Origin: Verrucomicrobiota bacterium
GTDB taxonomy: Bacteria; Verrucomicrobiota; Lentisphaeria; Oligosphaerales; Oligosphaeraceae
Assembly: GCA_022709995.1 (NCBI GenBank)
Contig: JAKLHU010000064.1
Span: forward strand, 1 to 8,700
Direction: 5' to 3'
Length of the DNA: 8,700 nt
Part shown: positions 1-5,853 of the stretch, piece by piece
Numbering within the stretch: position 1 is the stretch's first letter
How the letters are laid out: every line of letters begins with the position of its first letter
Translations under genes and position numbers: made by a program
The notes under the pieces: generated by a model
Database searches by the model: none
What the model saw: only the letters and a program-made list of their open reading frames with translations
What the model was told of the DNA's origin: nothing

Positions 1-9
1 GCCGGCCAT
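1..9 (-). CDS. Start of a further minus-strand gene, cut by the window edge
   Basis: The minus strand has an ATG whose first base is at position 9, followed by GCC GGC (Met-Ala-Gly) before the window ends. An AGGAGG Shine-Dalgarno sequence lies 8 nt upstream of it (minus strand, about positions 18-23), which is strong for this window. It is 58 bp downstream of the cyclophilin stop codon and on the same strand, so it is probably the next gene of the same transcription unit. Only three codons are visible, so no function can be proposed. Adjacent cyclophilin genes do occur in bacteria, but nothing here supports that. Confidence 0.55.
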
Positions 10-67
10 CGTGAGTGCCTCCTGTTGCTGAGTCCGTGCACGCGGGTACTGCGAGTGCGAGATGGAG

Positions 68-787
68 TTACTTCTTCTTGACCTCGTACGGATGCCCCTG
101 CTTGGAGACCACAACGATGTTGAAGCTGACCGTCTCCTTGGGCTTGCCGCCCTGGGTGCCGATGGCCTCCAGCTTGTCGAGCACATCCAGCCCCTCGATG
201 ACCTTGCCGAAGACGGCATGCTTGCCGTCCAGGAAACCGGTGGCCACGAAGCAGAGGAAGAACTGGCTGCCGTTGGTTCCCGGTCCGGCGTTCGCCATCG
301 ACAGAATCCCGCGGCCAGTGTGCTTCAGGCCCGGCGCAAACTCATCCGCAAAACGGTATCCCGGCCCGCCCGTCCCCGGCTGGCCGGCGGCTCCGCGCTT
401 TGAATTCGGGCAACCGCCCTGCGCCATGAAGCCGTTGATGATCCGATGAAAGGTCATGCCCTTGTAAAAACCACTTTCGGCCAGGGTGATGATGTTGGCC
501 ACCGTGTTCGGCGCCTCGTCTTCATACAGCTCCACCAGCATGTCGCCCTTGCTCGTCGCAATCCGAATCACCGGGTTTGCCGCTCGAACCAGCTTCTCGC
601 CATTCATTTCCGCAATCTCCTTTTTCTGAAATTGAAACACCGCGTCGCCTTGGACAACGGTATAAACATCGCCCTTGACCACGACTTTGCCCTCGTACTC
701 CTGACCATTGCGCAATGTGATCGTATCACCCGACAGCATACCGGCTGACAGCAACATCATCCCGACCAACGCAATAACACCTTTCAT
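68..787 (-). CDS. Secreted cyclophilin-type peptidyl-prolyl cis-trans isomerase
   Basis: A 239-aa cyclophilin that catalyses cis-trans isomerisation of Xaa-Pro bonds, probably outside the cytoplasm. Residues 1-20 form a hydrophobic signal peptide. Residues 21-70 are a short beta-rich stretch (DTITLRNGQEYEGKVV onward) outside the catalytic core. The cyclophilin domain spans about 73-228, with FHRI at 113-116 (catalytic Arg115), MAQGG at 121-125, SQFF at 174-177 and FLDGKHAVFG at 185-194. The position equivalent to Trp121 of human cyclophilin A is Phe185, common in bacterial enzymes and linked to weak cyclosporin binding. The reading frame stays open to 862, but the start at 787 is chosen because AAGGAGG lies about 8 nt upstream and the signal peptide follows at once. 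It sits 110 bp downstream of the permease gene and may have its own weak promoter. The family is certain; the protein substrate is unknown. Confidence 0.93.
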   Translation of the reverse strand: MKGVIALVGMMLLSAGMLSGDTITLRNGQEYEGKVVVKGDVYTVVQGDAVFQFQKKEIAEMNGEKLVRAANPVIRIATSKGDMLVELYEDEAPNTVANIITLAESGFYKGMTFHRIINGFMAQGGCPNSKRGAAGQPGTGGPGYRFADEFAPGLKHTGRGILSMANAGPGTNGSQFFLCFVATGFLDGKHAVFGKVIEGLDVLDKLEAIGTQGGKPKETVSFNIVVVSKQGHPYEVKKK

Positions 788-862
788 CACCTTTGCCTCC
801 TTGCCTTGTTCACTCAGCCAACCCGGCGCCCGATTGTTGCCAGACACCGTCTCCAGATCCAT

Positions 863-890
863 AATGTAATCCCGCCGCCCGTTTCAGCAA
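863..890 (-). promoter_or_regulatory. Possible weak sigma70-type promoter for the cyclophilin gene
   Basis: On the minus strand TTGCTG (885-890) and TACATT (863-868) are separated by 16 bp, giving 3/6 and 4/6 matches to the sigma70 boxes. The -10 area (ATTACATTAT, 861-870) is the only AT-rich spot in the znuB-cyclophilin gap. It would leave a leader of roughly 70 nt. Read-through from the znu operon is equally possible, since no intrinsic terminator separates them. Confidence 0.3.
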
Positions 891-897
891 GGCGCAT

Positions 898-1776
898 CTA
901 TAGAGGATAGCCCGACGCGCCCTTGCCCCGTCGCCGCCGGACGAAAGCACCGTGCGCGACATAGAGCAAGACATAGCCGCCGACGGCCAATTCCACAATC
1001 GTCGCCCCGACCGGCCAGCCCGGGCCATAGCTGACAACCAGCCCGCCAACGCAAAACAACATGCTCATACCAACCCCGGCAAGCATGACCCCGGGCAGAC
1101 GACGGGCGAACAACGCCCCGGCCGCCGACGGCAGCACCAGCAGCGCCAGCACCAGAACCACGCCCACCACCTGCGTCAACAGAACCACCGTCATGCCGAT
1201 CAGGACATGCAACACCCAGGACACCCAGGCGACCCCGACGCCGCGCAGCAGCAGCCCCTCCTCGTGAAAACACAAAGCCACAAAACGCGCATGCAACAGC
1301 CACGCCGTCAGCAGAATCACCACGTCCAAAACCGCCATCATCCACAAATCAGAAACCGAGACCAGCAAAATGTTCCCGAACAGATAGCTGTTCAAATCCT
1401 CGGCGTAGCCCGGCGTGGCGGCAATGAAGCTGACCCCGGCCGCGACCCCCAGCGTCCAAACCGCGCTGAGAATGGTGTCCTCCCGCATCCGTCCACCCAC
1501 CGTCATGACGCTGATGACCGTGGCCGCCAGCACGGCCGCCAACAACGCCCCGACCATCGGCGTAAACCACGCCACGCCATGCACGACCTGCAGGTAACGC
1601 GCCAGCCCGACGCCGCCCAGCAAGGCATGCGACATGGCGCCGACCAGATAACTGCGCCGCCGCGCCACGACATAGCCGCCGGTGACCCCGCAGGCAATTG
1701 ACGCCAGCACCGACGCCGCCAGCGCCAGACGCAAATAGGAAAACTCCGCCAGATGCTGAAAAAACAAGCCGCCCAT
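898..1776 (-). CDS. znuB: Metal ABC transporter permease (ABC-3 family, ZnuB/MntB type)
   Basis: A 292-aa integral membrane permease of the zinc/manganese ABC-3 family, forming the inner-membrane channel of the importer. About eight hydrophobic segments run from residue 15 to 277. Family landmarks are SHALLGGVGLA (49-59), the ATPase-contacting segment GGRMREDTILSAVWTLG (94-110), LFGNILL (132-138), VGVVLVLALLVLPSAAG (204-220) and GWPVGATIVE (253-262). The C-terminus is a short Arg/Lys-rich tail. The ATG at 1776 overlaps the ATPase stop by one base (TGATG), a translational-coupling arrangement; a GTG one codon upstream is an alternative start, but GGGGAGG is better placed for the ATG. It is third in the order binding protein, ATPase, permease. 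Zinc is preferred as substrate because of the His-rich binding protein upstream; manganese cannot be excluded. Confidence 0.93.
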   Translation of the reverse strand: MGGLFFQHLAEFSYLRLALAASVLASIACGVTGGYVVARRRSYLVGAMSHALLGGVGLARYLQVVHGVAWFTPMVGALLAAVLAATVISVMTVGGRMREDTILSAVWTLGVAAGVSFIAATPGYAEDLNSYLFGNILLVSVSDLWMMAVLDVVILLTAWLLHARFVALCFHEEGLLLRGVGVAWVSWVLHVLIGMTVVLLTQVVGVVLVLALLVLPSAAGALFARRLPGVMLAGVGMSMLFCVGGLVVSYGPGWPVGATIVELAVGGYVLLYVAHGAFVRRRRGKGASGYPL

Positions 1777-2600
1777 CACGCCCTCCCCGCCGGCTGGGAA
1801 TGACCGCAGCCGCAGGCCGGCTGGCTGCCGGCCGCGCCATGATGCGGCGACGAGCAGTCCTCGTCATGGACCGCCACCGGACAGCTGACATGGTTGAGCT
1901 GGACCCACTCGCCGCCGGCCAGGCCGGTCCGGCCGACGTCGTCAATCCGGTGCATGTCCGCCGTCCGATTGACGCAAATGACATGGCTGACGTACGAAGC
2001 GACGACTTTCAAGTTGTGCGAGACGAGCAGAATCGTCACCCGCCGGTTCAGCTCCCGCAAGAGCTCGTAGACCTGCCGGCCGCTGCCCGGGTCGAGATTC
2101 GCGCCCGGCTCGTCCAAAAGCAGCAGCCGCGGCTCCGAGGCGAGAGCGCGCGCCATCAGCACCCGCTGCCGCTCACCTCCGGACAACGCCCGGAAGGGCC
2201 GGCGGCCATACCCGCCCAGGCCAACCTGTTCCATGGCCGACGCCGCGGCCGTCCGATCCGCCCGCCGGTACGGCCCCAGCCAATGCCGCTCCACCCGCCC
2301 CATCAGGACCACGTCCTCCACGCTGGCCGGAAACTGGGCGTCATAGTGCAGCGACTGCGGCACATAGCCGGCCAGGTGCCGCGCCATCTCCGGCGCCTGG
2401 CCGAAAAGGCGGATCCGGCCGTATCGCGGCGTCAGCAGCCCCAGCATCAGCCGCAACAGCGTCGTCTTGCCGCCGCCATTCGGACCGACCATGACCGCGA
2501 ACTGCCCTTCCTCCAAGGTCAGGCTGATGTTATGCAGCACCTCCTGGTACTCATAACCAAAACAGACGTCTTCAATCTCAATCACCCGGCTGCTTGACAT
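1776..2600 (-). CDS. znuC: Metal ABC transporter ATPase (ZnuC type) with Cys/His-rich tail
   Basis: A 274-aa ATP-binding subunit that powers the metal importer from the cytoplasmic face. All nucleotide-binding motifs are intact: Walker A GPNGGGKTT (39-47), Q-loop Gln82, signature LSGGERQR (139-146), Walker B LLLLDEP (159-165) with Glu164 as catalytic base, and the H-loop His195 in SHN. The core ends near residue 215. A tail of about 60 residues follows with His236, Cys240, His245, Cys249, His253, His254, Cys263, Cys265 and His267, a spacing that could bind a metal ion. The start ATG at 2600 has a modest AGGAAA upstream. The stop overlaps the permease start. It lies 144 bp downstream of znuA. 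The metal sensed or carried is inferred from neighbours, not proved by the ATPase itself. Confidence 0.94.
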   Translation of the reverse strand: MSSSRVIEIEDVCFGYEYQEVLHNISLTLEEGQFAVMVGPNGGGKTTLLRLMLGLLTPRYGRIRLFGQAPEMARHLAGYVPQSLHYDAQFPASVEDVVLMGRVERHWLGPYRRADRTAAASAMEQVGLGGYGRRPFRALSGGERQRVLMARALASEPRLLLLDEPGANLDPGSGRQVYELLRELNRRVTILLVSHNLKVVASYVSHVICVNRTADMHRIDDVGRTGLAGGEWVQLNHVSCPVAVHDEDCSSPHHGAAGSQPACGCGHSQPAGRA

Positions 2601-2647
2601 GGCGCGTTTCCTGACTGCGTTCCGACCCGTATTGACAACATCAACAT

Positions 2648-2684
2648 CCCGCCCCCGGCCCGCCCCCGTCCCCCCGCCAGCCCC
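2648..2684 (-). other. G-rich stretch with G-quadruplex potential in the znuA-znuC gap
   Basis: On the minus (transcribed-sense) strand this stretch holds G runs of 4, 6, 5, 3, 5 and 3, most separated by only 1-2 bases. The last five runs alone (2648-2675) satisfy the usual G3+N1-7 quadruplex pattern with very short loops. It lies between the znuA stop (2745) and the znuC start (2600), so it would be in the mRNA leader of znuC. Immediately 5' of it is a GC hairpin (7-bp arms 2683-2689 and 2694-2700, loop GCCG). Folding is inferred, not shown. Confidence 0.55.
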
Positions 2685-2700
2685 GGGCGGCCGCGCCCGG
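2683..2700. repeat. GC-rich hairpin downstream of znuA
   Basis: The arms CCGGGCG (2683-2689) and CGCCCGG (2694-2700) are perfect inverted repeats around a GCCG loop. It lies 44 bp after the znuA stop. No T-tract follows on the minus strand (a G-rich run follows instead), so it is not a canonical terminator. It could stabilise the 3' end of a yihY-znuA transcript or slow transcription before znuC. Confidence 0.5.
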
Positions 2701-2744
2701 CAGCCGATAGCGCGCCGCCGCCGGCCTTGAGACGCCCCCGGGCC

Positions 2745-3611
2745 TCACGGCTTCAGCAGCGCTGCCGCCAAGTCCTCCAGCCCGGCGATGTAGTCCACCG
2801 GCAGGGGGTCGAGAACGCGCAGCTCGCAACGCAATTCGTCGGCGACGGCCTGGGCCGCCTTGCGGTTGAACTGCGGCTGGACATAGACTGCCCGCACCCC
2901 GGCCTGCCGGGCCCGCGCCAGAACCTGCCCCAGTTGACGGCCGCTCGGCGTCCGCCCGCCGACCTCAACCGCGATCTGCGCGATGCCATAGGATTCCAAA
3001 AAATACCCGAAAGCCGGATGGAACACCGCGACTGAAGTCCCAGCCAAGGGCCGCAACCGCTCCCGCAGGCGCTCCTCCAGCCCCGCCAGCTCCTGGACAT
3101 ACTGGTCGGTCCGCGCCTGAATAGCCGCCGCGTGTTCCGGCCGGCGCTCGGCCAACGCGACGCCGACCGTGCGCGCATGCGCCATCATGTTCGCCACGCT
3201 CAGCCAGACGTGCGGATCCACGCCCCCCGCGTCATGGTCGTGGCCGGACCCGCCATGATCGTGCCCGGGCTCCGCCATCGCCTGCAGCCGCATGCCGGCC
3301 CGAGTGTCGACCACGGCCAGGCCAGGATGACTGCGACGCAGCTTCGGCAGCAGCGCCGTCTCCATCGGCGCCCCGATCCGGAACAGCAGCGACGCCCGCG
3401 CCAAGGACGCCATCCGCTGCGCATTCAGCACATACGTCTCCGGACTCGACCCCGCCGGCACCAACGCTTCGGCCTGAACCAGGTCGCCGCCGAGCCGCCG
3501 CACACTCTCCAGCTGCGACACCACGCTGACAACCACCCGCAACGGCTCCGCCGACTGCACGCCAGACGCCAACGCCAACACCAGCATCACCGCCCGCCAA
3601 TGCCCGCCCAT
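2745..3611 (-). CDS. znuA: Zinc-type ABC transporter substrate-binding protein (ZnuA-like)
   Basis: A 288-aa cluster A-I (TroA/ZnuA) binding protein that captures the metal outside the inner membrane and hands it to ZnuB. Residues 1-20 are a signal peptide, with likely cleavage at VQS-AEP; there is no lipobox Cys. A His/Asp/Gly-rich loop (GHDHGGSGHDHD, 116-127) precedes the second-ligand motif DPHVWLS (132-138, His134). The third ligand is His198 in VFHPAFGYF, and an acidic ligand is likely at Asp268 in LDPL. The first ligand site, usually PH.Y, reads PETY, placing Glu58 where His is usual. The start ATG at 3611 is chosen because AAGGAAGG lies about 8 nt upstream, the signal peptide follows, and it falls 2 bp after the yihY stop. 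The His-rich loop argues for zinc; the Glu leaves manganese or mixed specificity possible. Confidence 0.92.
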   Translation of the reverse strand: MGGHWRAVMLVLALASGVQSAEPLRVVVSVVSQLESVRRLGGDLVQAEALVPAGSSPETYVLNAQRMASLARASLLFRIGAPMETALLPKLRRSHPGLAVVDTRAGMRLQAMAEPGHDHGGSGHDHDAGGVDPHVWLSVANMMAHARTVGVALAERRPEHAAAIQARTDQYVQELAGLEERLRERLRPLAGTSVAVFHPAFGYFLESYGIAQIAVEVGGRTPSGRQLGQVLARARQAGVRAVYVQPQFNRKAAQAVADELRCELRVLDPLPVDYIAGLEDLAAALLKP

Positions 3612-3613
3612 GC

Positions 3614-5248
3614 TCAGGCCTTCCTTTCCGACGGCGACGAACCGTCCCCGCCGACCTCGCCGATCAGCTGCTGAATGGTCATCCCCCGCAAACGCAGACA
3701 AAAATCGCCATAAATCGCCAGATAGTTGCTCCGCAGCTTGTTCGGCAGAAAATGCATGTAGGCCCGCGCATCCACCGTCTGGCTTTCCCGGAACGCCTCC
3801 TCAACGTCGGCCGGCGACAGCACCGCGAGGTCCTGACCAGGAACATAGCGGAACCCCTCCGCCGTCTCGCCGGCAACCTTGATCAGAACCCCATGCCGCT
3901 CCAAGACATCCACAATCCGCTGCAGAACCCGCGACGGAATGCTGTTCTCGCGCCCGAATTCCGCCGGATTCCAGCTGCCGCGCCCGTCGTGAAAAGCCTT
4001 GCTCGCCTCGTAAAGAATGACCTGACCCAGAATGATGCACGCCCCCGTGCCCGTCGACTCGGAAGCTTTTTCCAGATGAATCGTCCGATGATTCTGAATC
4101 GCAAAGCTGACTTCCGCCCCAAACAAAATGATGCTCCAGTTGGCGTACAGCCAGGCCAGAAAAAACGGCAGCGCCGCAAACGTCCCGTAAATCGTGTTGT
4201 ATTTCGTCAGGCCGACCTGCAGACTCAGGAAGGCCCACTGGACCAGATACCACAGCAGTCCGGCCGTCAAGCCGGCCATCAGGGCCGGAAAACCCTTGAC
4301 CTTCGTGTTCGGCATGAACACATACAGAAAGGCAAAGCCGGACAGCACGAACGCGACTCCAATCAGCGCCCCCAGCTTCTCCAGCAGCCAGGCGACGACC
4401 CCGACATGCGCATACAAATACGCGAAAACCTGATTCGACAGCAGCAACGTGTTGACGCTGGTGGCAATCAGGAAAATCACCGGCAGCAGAATCAGCACCA
4501 CCAGATATTCGCTCAACTTGCGCAGAAAGGGCCGCCCCTGCTTGACACCCCAGATCTTGTTGAAGCTGTCCTCCAACTTGGCCATGGACCCGATGACGCT
4601 GAAAAGCAGCAGCACCGACCCAATCAGCCCCAATGCCGCAAAACTGGTGTTCTCAACATAATTGAACACCGTCACCAGCGCCTTCTGCATCGGCGCCGGC
4701 AGCCGCCGCGCCAGGCCAGACACCTCGCCCGGCGCCGACAACTGCTCGCCAGCGCCGACGGCGTCGCCCGGGTCGCCGCCGCCAGCACGCCCGGTTCCAT
4801 CCTGGTCCGGAACGACCGCCGCCGCGTTCAGGGGGGACACGGCCGACCCGCCGGCATCGACGCCGGCATCGACTTTCCGAGCGCCCGGCTCGGCAATCAC
4901 GCGGTACTGCCACTCCGCACCATCCCCGGCCGACGCATCCCCCACCTGGTACCGCTCCAAACCGACCTTGTCCAACACCCGGTTCTGCATCCCCAGACCC
5001 TTGGAAAAGGAAAACATGATCGCCAGCATCGGCACCAGAGACACCAGCGTGATGTACGTCAGCGCCGACGCCTGCAAACTGCAATGGTCGTCCTTGAAGC
5101 CGCGTATGACAATCATCACCACCCGACACAGCGCAAACAGCAGCTGCCGCATCCGCGGCAAGGCGGACATGTCCTTGAGCCAGAGCTCCTCCTGGAAAAA
5201 AACCTTGGCATCGGTATACAGACTCTTGAATGAACGGCTCCGGCTCAT
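3614..5248 (-). CDS. yihY: YihY/UPF0761 family inner-membrane protein with C-terminal cytoplasmic domain
   Basis: A 544-aa polytopic membrane protein of the YihY/BrkB family (once mislabelled ribonuclease BN); its molecular role is not established. About six membrane segments lie near 56-82, 202-223, 245-272, 292-312, 320-343 and 355-383. Family signatures are DDHCSLQASALTYITLVSLVP (53-73), the MPNTKVK loop (312-318) and YGTFAALPFFLAWLYANWSI (354-373). Two additions stand out: a hydrophilic Gly/Ala/Asp-rich insert of about 85 residues (100-185) between membrane segments 1 and 2, and a soluble tail of about 150 residues (395-544) that looks helical and possibly winged-helix-like. The frame is open to 5665, but the start at 5248 is chosen because AAGGAAAGG lies 8 nt upstream and the extension is Arg/Gly-rich and unlike the family. 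It is first in an apparent operon with znuA, whose ATG follows its stop by 2 bp. Confidence 0.9.
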   Translation of the reverse strand: MSRSRSFKSLYTDAKVFFQEELWLKDMSALPRMRQLLFALCRVVMIVIRGFKDDHCSLQASALTYITLVSLVPMLAIMFSFSKGLGMQNRVLDKVGLERYQVGDASAGDGAEWQYRVIAEPGARKVDAGVDAGGSAVSPLNAAAVVPDQDGTGRAGGGDPGDAVGAGEQLSAPGEVSGLARRLPAPMQKALVTVFNYVENTSFAALGLIGSVLLLFSVIGSMAKLEDSFNKIWGVKQGRPFLRKLSEYLVVLILLPVIFLIATSVNTLLLSNQVFAYLYAHVGVVAWLLEKLGALIGVAFVLSGFAFLYVFMPNTKVKGFPALMAGLTAGLLWYLVQWAFLSLQVGLTKYNTIYGTFAALPFFLAWLYANWSIILFGAEVSFAIQNHRTIHLEKASESTGTGACIILGQVILYEASKAFHDGRGSWNPAEFGRENSIPSRVLQRIVDVLERHGVLIKVAGETAEGFRYVPGQDLAVLSPADVEEAFRESQTVDARAYMHFLPNKLRSNYLAIYGDFCLRLRGMTIQQLIGEVGGDGSSPSERKA

Positions 5249-5390
5249 CGTGACGACCTTTCCTTGCGGACCTGCCCCCGACGCGGCTGACGGCGCGGCC
5301 GGGAACGGCAACGCCGCCCCACGACTGGCACACTCCGCACGCCAACCCTTGCTTCCCACCCTGTTCCAACTCGTAAATCGCGACCGGTTA

Positions 5391-5419
5391 AATATAAGCC
5401 GCCGCAACCATGACCGCAA
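5391..5419 (-). promoter_or_regulatory. Candidate sigma70-type promoter for the yihY-znuACB operon
   Basis: On the minus strand TTGCGG (5414-5419) and TATATT (5391-5396) are separated by exactly 17 bp; the -10 box matches 5/6 and the -35 box keeps the TTG core. It sits in the main AT-rich patch upstream of yihY, within otherwise GC-rich sequence. It predicts a start near 5384 and a leader of about 135 nt. No clear Zur or other metalloregulator palindrome was recognised. Confidence 0.45.
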
Positions 5420-5586
5420 ACAGTCCCCGCCGCTTTTGTCGCCGCCGCGGAATCCCTCACCCCGGTGCCGCCACTCGACAATCGCCCGTGGCCGCGGAAC
5501 CGAAAAGACCCGAACGAGCGACGGAAACGCCACATCGCCTCCGACCGGACGGCGACGCCGCCAGAAAAAGGGATTACCCGGCATTC

Positions 5587-5710
5587 GTAATCGGTCACCC
5601 ATTGATAATGGCGGTCCTAATGGCCAGGCGCACCAAGGTGGCGCCTCTGGCCCTGAGGCGCCCAAGCGTTGACTCCTCTATCGCTCAATTCTCAATGGGT
5701 GACCGATTAC
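5587..5710. repeat. 124-bp element bounded by a perfect 19-bp inverted repeat
   Basis: GTAATCGGTCACCCATTGA at 5587-5605 is matched by its exact reverse complement at 5692-5710. Counting one mismatch, the pairing extends to 22 of 23 bp (5587-5609 with 5688-5710). The roughly 80-bp interior holds two mutually exclusive GC hairpins (5622-5652 and 5640-5662) and a direct TAATGGC duplication (5606-5612, 5618-5624). There is no coding capacity. No clear target-site duplication flanks it, although GATTACC occurs both at 5572-5578 and across the right end at 5705-5711. It could be a MITE-like non-autonomous element, a structured RNA, or a regulatory palindrome between divergent promoters. Confidence 0.75.
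5640..5662 (+). repeat. REP-like hairpin, copy 1
   Basis: The arms GGCGCCTC (5640-5647) and GAGGCGCC (5655-5662) pair perfectly around the loop TGGCCCT. The same 23-nt layout recurs in the same orientation at 8611-8633 and 8678-8700. In those copies the T-A stem pair at 5646/5656 is C-G, a compensatory change that supports selection for the hairpin. Confidence 0.65.
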
Positions 5711-5741
5711 CTGACAATCCGGACTTCTCCGCCCGCGCGTC

Positions 5742-5769
5742 TTGATTTTTCGGCTTTCCGCATTACAAT
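5742..5769 (+). promoter_or_regulatory. Candidate sigma70-type promoter for the metallophosphoesterase gene
   Basis: TTGATT (5742-5747) and TACAAT (5764-5769) are separated by 16 bp, matching the sigma70 boxes 4/6 and 5/6. It lies in the most AT-rich part of the gap, 32 bp right of the inverted-repeat element. A start near 5777 would leave a leader of about 77 nt. It would serve the phosphoesterase gene and, with no terminator before it, the sulfotransferase-esterase gene. Confidence 0.5.
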
Positions 5770-5853
5770 TAATTCCGCTTTTTCCCCGCTTTCCTTCCCC
5801 CAACCATCCGGCGCCATGCGCTTTTCGCCCTGACCACCGGAGCCCCTCCTACC

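Larger units (their letters stand above)
5249..5853. other. Divergent intergenic region between yihY and the metallophosphoesterase gene
   Basis: These 605 bases hold no convincing gene. The open frame continuing upstream from yihY (to 5665) lacks family-like content. Region 5249-5384 would be the yihY leader, and an AT-rich patch at 5375-5400 carries a promoter-like pair. The stretch 5420-5580 shows no structure I can support. A 124-bp inverted-repeat element occupies 5587-5710. The last part, 5711-5853, holds a plus-strand promoter-like pair in an AT-rich patch and the leader of the phosphoesterase gene. Confidence 0.7.

Noticed and set aside
788..862. Longer N-terminus for the cyclophilin
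   Set aside because: It would place 25 polar residues before the signal peptide and bypass the AAGGAGG site just upstream of 787.
952..1701. 249-residue plus-strand open frame opposite znuB
   Set aside because: Its Gln/His/Arg/Pro-rich product is what is expected opposite a hydrophobic membrane protein; there are no domain features.
2633..2638. Separate promoter for znuCB from a TTGTCA box on the minus strand
   Set aside because: The -35 match is good (5/6), but there is no acceptable -10 hexamer at 16-18 bp spacing.
2683..2700. Intrinsic terminator after znuA
   Set aside because: The hairpin is real, but the following transcript is a G-rich run rather than a U-tract.
3752..5233. 493-residue open frame on the plus strand opposite yihY
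   Set aside because: It is rich in Arg, Gln, His and Pro with no recognisable motif, and lies wholly opposite a gene with clear family signatures. High-GC genes produce such antisense open frames.
5249..5665. Upstream in-frame extension of yihY, adding 139 residues
   Set aside because: The extension is Arg/Gly/Pro-rich, runs through part of the inverted-repeat element and the candidate promoter, and lacks family similarity, while a good Shine-Dalgarno precedes the ATG at 5248.
5572..5711. Target-site duplication GATTACC flanking the inverted-repeat element
   Set aside because: The right copy lies inside the terminal repeat itself and the left copy is separated from the other end by 8 bp, so it does not fit a simple duplication.
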